Assembly (NCBI RefSeq): GCF_028858725.1
Contig: NC_084772.1
Location: forward strand, 12,593,048-12,657,047
DNA from: Colius striatus
Taxonomy: Eukaryota; Chordata; Aves; Coliiformes; Coliidae
Direction of reading: 5' to 3'
Length of the DNA: 64,000 bases
This document shows positions 11,870 through 23,639 of this stretch, one piece after another; positions within the stretch are counted from its first letter, which is position 1, and each line of letters opens with the position of its first letter. Under the pieces are notes generated by a model. The model was not told the origin of the DNA. It did no database searches and saw nothing but the letters and a program-made list of their open reading frames with translations. The position numbers were made by a program, and so were the translations under genes.

Positions 11870-11978
11870 ATGAGGCTGACATGTATGTTCTCCTTCATCT
11901 TGCTGTTTGGAGCAGCTGGGCTCGTTGTCTTCATTCACCTGCAGGATCCAGAAGAAATAGTTCATCAGCAGACACCAG
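11870..11978 (+). CDS. CHST8: CHST8 first coding exon (partial): N-terminal tail, membrane anchor and start of stem of GalNAc-4-O-sulfotransferase 1
   Basis: CHST8 transfers sulfate from PAPS to the 4-hydroxyl of terminal GalNAc on N-glycans, for example on pituitary glycoprotein hormones, in the Golgi lumen. The frame encodes 36 codons plus one base. It starts MRLTCMF, continues with a hydrophobic anchor at about residues 7-24 that includes LLFGAAGL, then LQDPEEI and HQQTP. This follows the human CHST8 N-terminus, as I remember it, at about 27 of 37 positions (human has MRLACMF, LLFGAAGL, LQDPTEL, QQVPG). The paralogue CHST9 fits clearly worse. A short tail followed by one membrane segment gives type II topology. 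The exon ends CCA-G before the donor gttagc, so it is phase 1. Read-through meets TAG at 11981, which supports the boundary. The start is the first ATG after an in-frame TGA at 11798. The catalytic exons with the PAPS-binding motifs are not in this window. Confidence 0.87.
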
Positions 11979-11984
11979 GTTAGC
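11979..11984 (+). other. Splice donor of the CHST8 exon
   Basis: The junction reads CCAG then gttagc. It has the invariant GT and G at +5, but T rather than A at +3, so it is of middling strength. Similarity to CHST8 stops at this point and the frame closes with TAG at once. Confidence 0.75.
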
Positions 11985-11999
11985 ATTCCTTTTTTTATT

Positions 12000-13735
12000 T
12001 AACTCGCTCACTCTTTCATATTCAACATTTTGTACTTATACCCTTAATGTGTTTTAAAACTTTGACAGAGTTTACCTCCACAAAGGGAAGTAGGTTCTTT
12101 AATAAAGGCTATTTTGAAATTCATTGACAATTCCTTTTTTTAAAAAAAGAAAACGAGGAGTTTGCTTAAAAAACAGTTCCAAGAACCAACTAATTGTCTT
12201 TGCAAGGATCTTTGCCAAGGTGCACAGGGTCCAGCTGGATGGAGTTGATTTTCTGCTAAAGTTGAGACCGACTTCTGCTACCAGCTCTACCACTATAAAT
12301 ACAAAAATGAGGCATTTGGCCAAAAGTTCTGTTCCTGTGAATACATGCCCTTGAGGTTACCATTGCCTGTATGTGGTGTTCAATGTGTCATAGAGATGCA
12401 AAACAAGACATGCAAAAATGAGCCAAGCAAGAAGCATAAAGTAGTTTGGGATGCATTCCTTTAATGCACTTAATTTCCATTAAACTTTTTGTGGCTTTCA
12501 TTTGTACACACACCGTCTCCCTCTGCTGCAAACTTTAAACTGTGAGGAGCCACAAAGACCACATCAGTGTGATAACTGTGGGCTGAAATAGTGGATTCCT
12601 TTTAAAGGAGGGGCTTGCAAGAAGTATGAAAAAGCCTGACATCTCTTGATGTAAGAGTTGCTTTCTCTTTTACTAAGACTGTAATGAAGGTTGGTTTAGA
12701 GCTTTGACCAATGCCAGTGCCATTGCTCCAGCCCATAATAAAGTCCCTGTGAGCCAAGGTTTGGTTGCTATATTTGCTCTAACATGCACCAAAACTCTCC
12801 TTTGGCTGAAAATCTGCTTCTAAAAACTCTATTCCATTGGCACCTTCCTTGTACAATGAACACGGCTGTGTATAGTTTGAAGTATTACTAACATTTTTAA
12901 AGGAGCTGAAACCTAACACAGAAAAGTCTTAAATAATTACATTAAGTGCTAATTTCTGTGTCCAGGTTTATTAAGTGGTTATTTCCATGTCACTAAACAA
13001 TCTGCACTTTAATGTTTATTATTTAGTCCAACTGCACACAAATTTTGAAAGCAGCCATTCAGCTGAAACTACAGAAATAATGAATCATCAATGTTGTGTA
13101 AAGCAGAGAATTAACCAGTCCCTTCAGTGCTTTAGCAATTTGTTTTTGTATAGTTAGATGCAAAAGAGCTTACAGATTAAAACTGTCAGTACTGGCCACA
13201 TTCAAGAAGACTGGGGGTGAGGGGAAAGACATATGGACAGCTAATGCAGGCAGTACTCTAATGCATCTAAGAATGTGTAAGCTTACATTGAAAAGTTAAT
13301 TCTTTGCTCCTGAAGGAGAAGTAGTGTCTCAAAACCAGTGCAATTTCTTCTCCATTTTTTCATTACTGGTCCCTCACCCTGGCCTGTGGTACCACGATTC
13401 CATCTGCCACAAACTTCTTGAACGCTGACTGCTGATTGCAGTACACTGTGAAGTGATTTTTGAGAGCAATAAAACTGTAGAAGGGGATGCCCAAGCACAT
13501 TTAAATAAAAGTGAGTTTGAACAGGGCTCCTACCCCCAGCAGGGAAACTCAGTCTGTAATGTACTCAGTTGCTGTGGGTAGCGTTCTGCATAGCTAAAAC
13601 ATGAACATCCCAACAATGCTGTTACTGCCAAAGGTGTGTAATCAATTGCTCGATTCTCACATTCAATTACTATTTATGTTAATAGGAATCAGACTGTACC
13701 CTTGAGTAAAAGGTGCTCAATACAATTACTCTTAT
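12000..13735. other. Intron, no recognisable feature
   Basis: The sequence is AT-rich with short open frames only. I see no repeat family, RNA gene or exon. Confidence 0.5.
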
Positions 13736-13740
13736 TTCTG

Positions 13741-13830
13741 TTTGGCTGATTTTCATGTGTGTTAAGTGCTTTCGATTCCCAGTGGACTCAGAAGCTCCTC
13801 ACATCTACTGCTGCTGAAAATGATATGAGT
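13741..13830. repeat. Ancient amniote repeat remnant (palindromic type)
   Basis: The stretch begins ggctgattttcatgtgtgtt, continues through cccagtggactcagaagctc and ends ctgctgctgaaaatgata. This follows a widespread sauropsid element in which GGCCTGATTTTCAGAGGTGC is mirrored around CCATTGACTTCA. Both outer arms (gattttca and tgaaaat) are preserved. The family name is uncertain. Confidence 0.45.
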
Positions 13831-13974
13831 TATCACTAAAACATATTAGGTGGCTTAAAGGTCACAGGAAAACATATCCATTCATTTCATTAAAAGGAGA
13901 AGTAGGCATATTTCATCTCTAGGCAGTCTCCTGTGAAAATCTGTCAATCACAAGCAACATTTTTGGTGTGCTGA

Positions 13975-14215
13975 GAAGGATCTTTCCTTTCCCCCACTCG
14001 AAGTGTTTCTCCTTAAAAAGGGTATGTTTCTAATGGAGGTTGTGTCTTGCTGTAATTTGCTTGTCTGATCGCTCCTGCAATACAATTGAACCGATGTTTG
14101 TGTCATTAAGGTACTTGGGACAACAGATGCTGCATTGTTTTATTGGGTTAGCCTTTGCTTTTGTATTTCCCAAATAGTTACTATGCAGTAAAGCCTTTTT
14201 GCCAGACACTGGAAT
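13975..14215. promoter_or_regulatory. Candidate conserved non-coding element
   Basis: Unlike its surroundings this stretch keeps several CpGs (cactcgaa, gatcgctc, aaccgatg, tcacgaag). It has a long non-repetitive composition with blocks such as tgctgtaatttgcttgtctg and tgcattgttttattggg. This is a visual judgement only, with no alignment. Confidence 0.25.
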
Positions 14216-15136
14216 CTTGTCACGAAGGCTGGAGAAAAATCAGTAGCGTTTATTTTCCACTGAAAAGCAGTGTAGGAGAATTTGGCATTGTCCAAAAGGA
14301 CATTTTTCATTGTTAGTACATTCAGTCATCTTTAATTTAAGGTAGTACAACTTATGAAACAAGATTAATAAAAATACTTTGGTACTTTAGTTTTATCTGC
14401 CTGTCCCGGAAATTGTTCTTGATTGGTTTAGTTGCAGCAAGCATGATGGTGAGACCTTGATGTACTACTTAAACCAGTATAAAATCCACAGTCATAAAAC
14501 TTTAAGTAATGCTTACATTACTTTCACTGAGCAAAGTACTCCTGACAGTAGCTGTTTGTGTTGATTTGTTACTATTCATTTATTCTTTCCCCGTGCTTCA
14601 CATTGCTACCTAATTGTGATGCTGTACTGAGAAAGCAATATCAAAGTAATTTTCCACAACATTAGTTACAATTTTCTTCTGATCTTTCGAGTGAAAAAAT
14701 CCCATCCTGTTGGCTTCTGTGAGCATATAAACCTTGATTACATTTATCTGTTGGAAACCAATGCTTACGAAGTATATGTGCCCGGGATAGCGGGTGTAGA
14801 GCCTTTTTTGCTGAGTGACAAACATGCTGTCTGTGTAGTTTTATTTATATAAAGCACATCACTCTAAGCAGATATATTTAAGACAGACAGCTATTTAGGG
14901 TGGGCAAAACAGATTTCCCAAGCCAATATATTAAATTCAGTAGGTATTCCTGAGGTCATTAAAGAGACAATAACTTCACTTACAACAGTCATTTTCTCAG
15001 CATCTATTAAGAGTGTTATTACTGTGGAGAATGCAGGATAAGGCAGGGTTGTGGGCTGAGAAGGTATGAATGGTAGTCATACACCGTACAGAAATACAAT
15101 GCTCTTCTAATATTTCTCCCTGTAAAATTATATATA

Positions 15137-15885
15137 TCCCCTGCATATAGGTCAGGGCAATCCCAAGCACAAATATAGGCTGGGCAGAGAATGGATTGAG
15201 AGAAGCCCTGAGGTGAAGGACTTGTGGGTGTTGTTGATGAGAAGCTCAACGTGACCTGGCAGTGTGCATTTGCAGCCCTGAAAGCCAGTTGTAACAGGAC
15301 TACATCAAAAGAAGCATCATGGAGGGAGAGGATTCACCCTCTCTGCTCTACTCTGAGACCTCACCTGCAGTGCTGTGTCCATCCAGCTTTAGGGCCCCCC
15401 AACACAAAGACACAGCTCTGTTGGAGTAAGTTCAGAGGAGGGCCACAAAGATTATCAGAGTGCTGGAGGAGCTCTGCTATGAATACAAGCTGAGAGCGCT
15501 GGGGTTGTTCATGTTGCAGAAGGCTCCAGGGAGTCCTTATAGCAGCCTTTCAGTACCTAAAGGGACCTACAGGAAAGCCAGAGAGGGACTTTTCATAAGG
15601 GCATGTAGCAATAGAACAAGGGCTAATGCCTTCAAACTAAAAGATAAGAGGTTTAGATTAGATGTAACAATTTTTTCCCTATGAGGATGGTGAGGCACTA
15701 GAACAGGTTGCCCAGAGGTTGTGGATGCCCCATCCCTGGAAATGTTGCAGGCCAGGTTGGATGAGGCTTTGAGCAGCCTGATCTAGCTGCAGCTGTCCTT
15801 GCCTGTGGCAGGGGTTTTGGAACTAGTTGTTCTTTAAGGGCCCTTCCAAGCCAAACCATTCTATGATTCCATAACTCTGTGATAT
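15137..15885 (+). repeat. CR1 LINE, 5'-truncated, with intact 3' end
   Basis: The segment matches the 3' portion of avian CR1 elements. It opens with ggtcagggcaatcccaagca, passes tggattgagag and gatgagaagctcaacgtgac, and encodes broken pieces of the reverse-transcriptase C-terminus (RPHLQ, YRKAREGLF, RACSNRTRANAFKL). It then shows ggttgcccagaggttgtgga and the terminal ccattctatgattcc. Several frameshifts and small deletions make it non-coding. It is inserted in the same orientation as CHST8. Conservation of the CR1 3' end fits target-primed insertion with 5' truncation. Confidence 0.93.
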
Positions 15886-15889
15886 AAAT

Positions 15890-18100
15890 CTTGCCTTCTG
15901 CAGTAATCATTCCATTATTCTTAAACAGACACAGTAAAGGATTTGGCTTAGGTAATTTAAGCACAACTGCATATGGTGCACAAGAAAATTTAATACATAT
16001 ATCCCTGTCCTAATGCTAATGACTCATGAATGTATAAATCTGTCTGTGATAGGATAGTCAACATGCAAAAACTTTACAGTAACTAAATATGCAGCTGCTC
16101 CACCTCTACATTTATTCTGGAACCACAAAATCAACTGGGAAGGGGCCCTTCCAGCCCTGGGGTTAGCAGGAGGCTTCCTCTCTCTTGGGGTTTACAGCAG
16201 AAGAGTTAGGGCTGATGAGCACCTTTAAAGAGCACCTTTAAAGTCTTGGCCAGGGCCACTGCAGTTTATGAGATCACTGACAGCATGGAGAACTTGGATT
16301 TGTGAGAGTTGCATTTATGTGGACAAGCAATGTCAGCAAGGAAAAGTCTAGAGCGTGCAATCCATCCTGACAACTCTCAGGTGGATTTCAAATGCCTAAA
16401 AAAACTCTGAGCTGCAGACCAGTCAGTCCATGGGCTGAGGACAGTACTGTGGCCATGAACAGCAGATGGTCAGGTGGTGGTGCTAATATCAGGACTGCTG
16501 TTTTCTAGTTGCACCAGTATCTGCAGCTGGACTAGTATATAGGTATATTTAAGACCACATACTCTGTGTACTTCAGTCAAACTGGATATTCTACTTTTCT
16601 AATAGCTTTTGCCACATAAAACCTAGAAGAAGTATTAATATCCCTCTACATCTATATTAATGTAACAAATTTCTCCCTGTAAGGTAAGTCCATGGGAAAA
16701 AATAATAGGGTTTTGCCAAATGGTTACGAAATTCACAAACCTGTAGGAGTTTTCTATTACAACTTTTAAGATGAATATATATGGATACATACTTGTCTGA
16801 GAGCTGGGAAAAGGTGGAAAATACATCTCAAAGGATGCACGTTGTGAAAGCTCCAAAAGGGTGAAAACAGGGAGCAGAATGGAAATAGCTTTGCACTCAT
16901 CAAAATTTGAAAGTCAAGTATGAATAGAACCAAGCCTGAAACTTGTCTGCCTGAGATTCTGCAGTGACTGCTGTCTTTATCTCATCTACCCGTTTCCAAC
17001 ATAATACTGTCCTTTATTCTCTGCTTTAGAAAGGGTGTGACGGGGAGGAGAGGGAAGTAGGAGAGACAAGTCAGAAGGGCTGGTGTGTGAATGCTGTTGC
17101 TAACCTGATGGCACACAGGAGCCACAGTGCAGAAATCTTATTGTATATTGTAGTAGCCTTAGTACAAATACCAATAGTATACTGAAATTCTCTTAATTAC
17201 TTATTCAGAGCACATACACTTTGTTACTCACAAATTACAGTCCTGTGCACATCAACATGTTCACTGTACATTTCCATAATACTATCCTAGTGCACAATGA
17301 ACCGCTTGTTTGTCTGCTGGAAACTTTTTATAGATACAACTGAAAATGAACAAGCATTGATATATAATTTTGGAAGTACTTTTCCTACAATTTGCAACTT
17401 TCTTCTCTTCATAAACTGGAAGGCGTTTAATCTGCTTCTTAACTGACAGCATCAGCAGAAATCATAAACAAAAGAATGATGACTCTAGCAGAGGCAAGTG
17501 GGTTTGCCAGTACTCTCTTCAAGCAGAAGCTGTATTCAATAGTATGTGTAAGAGTAGCTTCCACTAACTCAGAGTGGATGAGCCTTCTGTAGTCACATCC
17601 TCTGTGTCTTCTTTAACTGTGCTTTCCTCAGCAAAGGACTTCCCTGTGTGTAGACTAGTTCCTAATACGGAACAAAAGAAGAAGATTGATCTCCTTTGTC
17701 TGCTGAGGCAAGGGACTTAGAAGGGAAATGTTGCCTTAAGAGTATGATATCCCCATTTCTGTTGCTTGAAATGGTTGTGGTTTAGACTGACAGTGAATGT
17801 GAACCTGGCTATTTTTCACACTGAAAGAAGTACTGGCAATTATTTCATCAGTCTACTGCTGTAGGGGGATCAAACACTGTCCAGATGGTTACAAAGAAAA
17901 ACCTACACCACACTGCCAATGCAAACCTATTCAAAAGAAATGCAGTCTAGTGCTGAAAGCAATCCCGTATAAGCTGTTTTATTGGAGGTAATATATAGAC
18001 ATTGTCTCCTACAGTGCTATTTCCCTGCTTTCATGACTGTGCCATATCCTTGGCAGTCTTATGAAAAATGCAGCATTTATTTATGACATCATATTGAGAG
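15890..18100. other. Intron, no recognisable feature
   Basis: The region is AT-rich with no exon. It holds a short local direct repeat of gagcacctttaaa near 16217-16242. A GC-richer part at about 16130-16510 carries no identifiable repeat or gene. Confidence 0.5.
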
Positions 18101-18104
18101 CCTA

Positions 18105-18136
18105 CCACTTCTTTTTTTTCCCACTTCTTTTTTTTA
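18105..18136 (+). repeat. 16-bp tandem duplication of a polypyrimidine tract
   Basis: The unit ccacttcttttttttc is followed immediately by ccacttctttttttta and then cag. The second copy therefore forms a strong 3'-splice-site-like sequence ending at the AG of ttacag (18139). No coding frame follows it. Confidence 0.75.
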
Positions 18137-18139
18137 CAG

Positions 18140-20730
18140 TTTCTGTTAACATGTTTTAGCCCAAAGTCCATTAAGGAAAAACAGCTCTCAAGCTATAGCA
18201 TCACAGGCCAGCGTTTATAGGACCAGCACTTCCTGTCAACCATCAACAAGTCCTTCACCAAAGTCAGAGCACTTCAGTGATGGACTTTGGGATTGTGCTC
18301 AAGCTGCTGTGGTTTTTTCCTGTCCTGCCCTACTGCTCATAGATTGTGCTGTACTGTTTTGAGTCGGCAACTCACCTGCTAAATGTTTCCATTTCCTATT
18401 ATAAAAGGAGTTCTCTGCAGGGGATTCAAGGTACCTAAGAACTGAAAGATCTAACAACAAAAATGCAAGATCAAACCATATTAACAGGGACATTACCACA
18501 AAATCCAGTGCATTACCAGCAGCAATTATAACCTCAGTGCAGTGGTGCACACACACATCAGATGACCGAACCAGATCCACTGCTCATTTATTTGATGGCA
18601 TGAAGTCCGTGTCACCTATTCCCAAATATATTTATCAGCATAAAACCAGAGTGATGTAGTGCTAAATCACTCGCATAGGGCAGCTTCCACTTCCACAAAT
18701 TTCTTTATCTTCTCTTTTTCTGTGAGCATCTCTTCTCAGTTACTGACTGGTTAAAAAAAAAGGTTTGATATTTCTTTTAAAGCCTGCTTTTAAAAACTGT
18801 CAGAGGTTGACACTTCTTTGTTGTATCTGGCAAAATAAAAAGTGACCTGCCATCTCAGAGCTGCATTCGTTTATGGTGCTTGGCAACACAGCACAGGCAA
18901 AACTCAGCTGCAGTGTGATGCGTCAGAAGATTCTCAGAGTGGCAGCTTTATGAAAGCATACTCCTATGGAACAAGCCTGGATGCTTGTCAGATTGCCTTG
19001 GAAATTTGCAGAGGCATTACAGAAATGTGCAAAAGTTCATCAGCAGACTTTCATTTCACCTCAAAACATTTATTCTAAATATAAAGCCATATTGAATTTT
19101 TCAGAGAAAATGTGTCAGTACTAGAAAGCCTCCTTCCATATGTCAGCTATCATTCAGTTTGCTTGATTTTTAAAACTTGATAGCATATTGAGGAGCTTAG
19201 GTAAGTTTCTGGATTCTCTGAAGTTTATGCCAATTTAAAAGTATTTTGGAATGTATGTTTCCAATTCTCAAAGTCATTAACCTCCAAAAAGCTTAACCAA
19301 AACTTCCTCTCTCCAACAAGATCATCCTTTTTCCTTTAGTAAACATTAATTTTCCTTTCATGATTCTAGTGGAGCTTGAAATTAAAGGTGGCTTTCTTCT
19401 CTATTATGGCTCACTTTGTGTATCAGCATCAAAACTGGCAGTTAACTACTGCTTTAGCATAGTCAAGAGAGCATAAAAAGCCAAATAATTGGTCTTGTAT
19501 AGGCCTCACACAAGAGCAACTTCTTGTGAACATCTTTATAATTTTCTCCAAATGAATGATCTATCTATTCTTGAAAGTAAGTGACTGGTTTTGGATCTGT
19601 CACCACTTGACATATGCAAGGTGATTAATTAATTTTAATCTTATTCTGTACAGGCCCTATCCTGCAAGATGCTAGCTCATAGCATCAGTGCAGAAAAGCA
19701 CTTCAGTATCAACTAAGTCCCTTCTCTGTTAGCTCTGCTCTGATACCTGGAGTGCTCTGCTGCCTGAGAATCATAATATTCTGAATCTTGTCCCATCTTT
19801 GTCCCTTTTTGGTTGCAGCCACTTGAGGAGATCTATGTGGTGATTAAGGGGGAACATACTCCAGTCAGGCCCTTCTTCCATTGCCGCTTCTGCACATTTG
19901 GGTAATTCAGACATGCTCTTTCTCTCTTTTTTCAGAATTACTGAACAGTCACTGGCTCTTCATACCTACAGAAATCAAGTGTTTTGGGGCTTCTCTTCCT
20001 GCTTTTTAGTTGGAAGCCACAGATTTTCCTTTAAAACTCTTTGCAAGGGACTGGGTGTCTGATGTTTAGCTCTTTGTAGCACAAATGCTAAGATACCGGT
20101 GTTTACAGACCGTGGGTATCCCTAGACCATGGAAGTGAAACATGCTGCCCGCTGAGTGTGTATGCACATACACAAGAAGAGTTACGTGGGCTGGGAGGAA
20201 ACTGGTGGATAGCAAGTCCCTTAATGGAGCAGTGGGAACTGAACAGCCTCAGGAGGAGGGAAAAAAAGGAGGTTGGGAATGAAATTCGCCACCCTTCAAG
20301 AAGGCATCTGTACTGCAGTGCTCTGTTCCTTCTCTATTCTATTTCATTTACCATTTAGCAGTGCTGAGCCTTCTGTAACAATGGCACAGATAGTGCTTGG
20401 GATGACAAAAATATATTTATTTGGCTTCAGAATTATTTTAGGCTTGCATTCATAGGAGTCTTTGGATGGTCTGCACCCACTGCAGAGTGGCTGATGTGGA
20501 AACAGAGGACACACACAAATATTCTTGTGGCCAAGAGGACAGAAAGCACAAGCCTATATAGAGGAAAGAGGTCATTTGCCCAGTGGCTATTTGAGAGTAA
20601 TAGAAGAGGAGACTCCTTTTTTCAAGCTGTAGGCAGTACACAGTGGCCAAAATCCTACATACCAAATTCCAAATTGTCGCTTTTTCTCTTGACTTGTTTG
20701 ACTTGACTTTATTTGTTAATAAAGTTCTGC
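18140..20730. other. Intron, no recognisable feature
   Basis: Only short frames are present, including a 78-codon frame near 18842-19078 without family similarity. No repeat family was recognised. Confidence 0.45.
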
Positions 20731-20739
20731 ACAGCCTAA

Positions 20740-21320
20740 TGCCTGCAAGTCAAACCACAGGAGAAATTGCAGACAGCAATCACTGCTGCTCTGTGTGAGC
20801 TCAATGCAGCTTTAATTGGGTCCCCCTAATTGTGCATGCAGCTGCTAGGAAAAACATGATAATACTTATCTCATTCAAGAAAACAAATTCCTCTCACTAC
20901 TCCATTGTAAACAAATGTAAAAGCATGTATTCTTACAGTCACAAAAGTAAATATATACACCTGCAGGTAGATAGCATGAATTTTATGCCATAGCAAAACA
21001 AATCTGTACTCATCAAGACTTTAATGTAGTTCACTGTCATTGTTTAAAATTCATCATAAAGACTTTGGTGAGAACTTAAGCAGTGCTGGGATACCATTCA
21101 CATGCCTGAAACAAACATCAGCACCTCATCCATCAAGTTCAGTTAGATGCTGTGAACAGCCAAGATTAATGGTGGAAGCCAATTGACTGGTTTTTTATAA
21201 GCTGTTAAATTGAAACCTGCCCTTCCATTCATTTAGCTCAAGAGATGTTATTACCTTGTAAACCGGCATCCTTAAGTCACAACCTAATTAAAATTCCAAT
21301 TACTCTGCATTTATGAGTTG
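20740..21320. promoter_or_regulatory. Candidate conserved non-coding element
   Basis: Homeodomain-type cores occur in blocks such as gcagctttaattgggtcccc, cctaattgtgcatgc and cctaattaaaattccaatta. They are joined by unusually complex sequence including a CpG in aaaccggcatcc. No exon or repeat explains it. It is inferred by eye. Confidence 0.27.
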
Positions 21321-22979
21321 CCCATGTTCATGCTATTGAAGGAAATTAAGTTACTCAGGAATGTACAAAGTCAGTTATTGTTTAACACCTATATATTTAT
21401 GATGTGTTCAGTGCTGCATGTTAAACCAGCTGTATCACTACTGGTTCCAGTAGCATCTTTCACCAATACCTGCAGAATGCTTCTTGGGATTATTTATATT
21501 TTGGAGGAGAAAAATCAAAAGACCTTAGCAAACCATTTAACAACAGCACTAGAAAAGAAAAGCACATAAATGGGAGTGAAACAGAAACAAAAGATGTGTG
21601 CAGAACACAAAAAATAATGGTAGGAAATGAGGTCTGAGAAAAAAAAAGTTGAGATAATTTCCTTTTCTGTTCTTCACATTTGAAATTATTTAATGAAAGG
21701 AGCTTAGAGGATTCTTTTGTAGGAAAAACATCCAGAGAGATCAGTTCTGCTATATACTTTAAACACTTTTTAAAAGGAAAATAAAGAGATATTATTAAAA
21801 CCAAAAGGTTTAATTAAATCAGAATGGAACAGAAAATTTACTGCAGTTTTATAATTCATGTTAATAGACAATGGTCCCAGCATCAGTATGACTGCAGTTC
21901 CCAGGGGAATGGAGACAAGATTAAAATGGAGACAAGAGAAGTAGTAAGGAAAATGAATATTTTCTACAGCAAATTTAGAGTAGTTAATGACCTTAAATTT
22001 TTAAAAGCACTAAATACTCCTAACAAACAATAGTGATTATATATTATATTTCCATATACAAATCTTTGAGACATAACTCATTCCTAATGTCTATCTATAC
22101 TTTTGCATACCATATTTTTCCTCTTACTTGTTTCCAAAGATGAAATTACATATTCAGTATATTCTGATTGTTCTCTGCCTTTTCCTCTAAAGGCACTGGC
22201 TTTCACTTCTTAATTAAGACCCAGTGGAGATAAGTTCACCATAACATAATTTAATGAAGTATGGAAGAGTTACCTTTTACTGCACGAAGTATCAAGCTGC
22301 ATGACAGAGAAAGAGTATCTCCTAGGTGATGTTTCAGTAGATAATAATTAACTACGACAACTCCTGAAATAATAACACTCACAGACAAATGCAGCCTTTC
22401 CCCCTCTGAAATTGGACAACACATAAAGCAAGTTAATAAGCCAAGGATACAGCTCCTAAAAGGAGTTCAGTTTTTCCCTTCATGAAATCACAGACCTACA
22501 GTATCAACACACCAACCAGCAAATTTTACATTTCTCCCTTTCAGCTTCAAAGGGTGAATTGTACTTGATTTACCCTTCACATTAGTCTTGGATGTGCCAT
22601 CACCGCAGTCCCTCCCAAGTGTGAAGAAGATTTTGCTTCTGCTGTGAATGATTTTGAGCAGATCAGCAGTGGTGCTCTCACCACATACAGCTGTCATCTC
22701 AGAGCTTCCTGCCGCTTTTACTTTGGGCTCTGGGGAGAAACTTCTACAGCATCAGCCTCACTGTATTTTTTTAGTTATTTACTTATCTTGTTGGGTAGTG
22801 GAAAAAACAATGGTTTATGTCTCGTGATGCAGCCTGGGGAGCAGGACTGAGGCGCCTGCAGCCTCCCTTGCAGAGACACATCAGACAGCACACTTCCTCA
22901 CCTCCCTCATCCAAGCATGCTGCTTCCATCCCTGTCCCTAGCTTGAGTAGCAAAGGCATCCTTCTGTCCCTTGATCTTT

Positions 22980-23390
22980 GTCTCTTTTTGTTGCAATTTA
23001 ATGTTAATTAGATTTCAGATTCCTCAAATTAGGGAGTGTGAGTCAAACGCTGGCTCCAACCGAGTTCAGAAGGGTGAATGCATTTGTAGGCATTTTTACA
23101 GCATTTAGCCGCTTCGATCGGAGCCCTTCATGCCACCACAAACAGATAGTCATTTGATTATAATTATAGATGTTTCACAAAGAACTGATGAGACAGCATT
23201 TCAGGAATTATTCATATTTTTAAATTCATTAATTAAAAGATTCTGGGTTTCTATCCTTTTAGCAACCAACCATTGACGCTGTAAAAACATTCAAGCGAAG
23301 GACAAATTGTTAATATTCCAAGAGAAACCTTATTTGCTACGAGAGCAGCTCTAATTAGCAAGACAAACCATCTTCTTGTAGTCATCTAGA
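22980..23390. promoter_or_regulatory. Candidate conserved enhancer-like element
   Basis: The stretch is dense in TAATTA or ATTA cores (ttaatgttaattaga, attcattaattaaaag, gctctaattagcaag). It also retains CpGs in a CpG-poor region (tcaaacgctgg, caaccgag, agccgcttcgatcgg, attgacgctg, caagcgaagg, gctacgagag). No repeat and no coding frame covers it. The pattern is typical of deeply conserved non-coding DNA near developmental genes; the target gene is not evident. Confidence 0.35.
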
Positions 23391-23639
23391 GGACTCAGAA
23401 GCAAGCAAAGCAACAGTGGCCTTGATAGCAGGAAAATATTTACCACCTCCTGTCTCAAAGGAGGAGGTACCCAGAATTAGAGGCTTACCTTGGGAAAAGG
23501 CCATTCTGTTTCCTGGCTTTGACTTTGCTCTCTAAATGAAGTATTCAGATCTGTTGCATGCAATGACTGCATTTTCTTAGCCTAGTTGCGTGAATCTGTC
23601 CCTGTTTCTTTTATCTAGCAAACTAAAATGTTTACAGGC

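Noticed and set aside
11603..11986. 127-codon minus-strand open frame, the longest in the window
   Set aside because: It lies mostly opposite the CHST8 coding exon and its flanks, has no domain signature, and is best explained as the shadow of that exon.
15224..15684. Two plus-strand open frames (89 and 74 codons) as possible genes
   Set aside because: They are broken pieces of CR1 reverse transcriptase.
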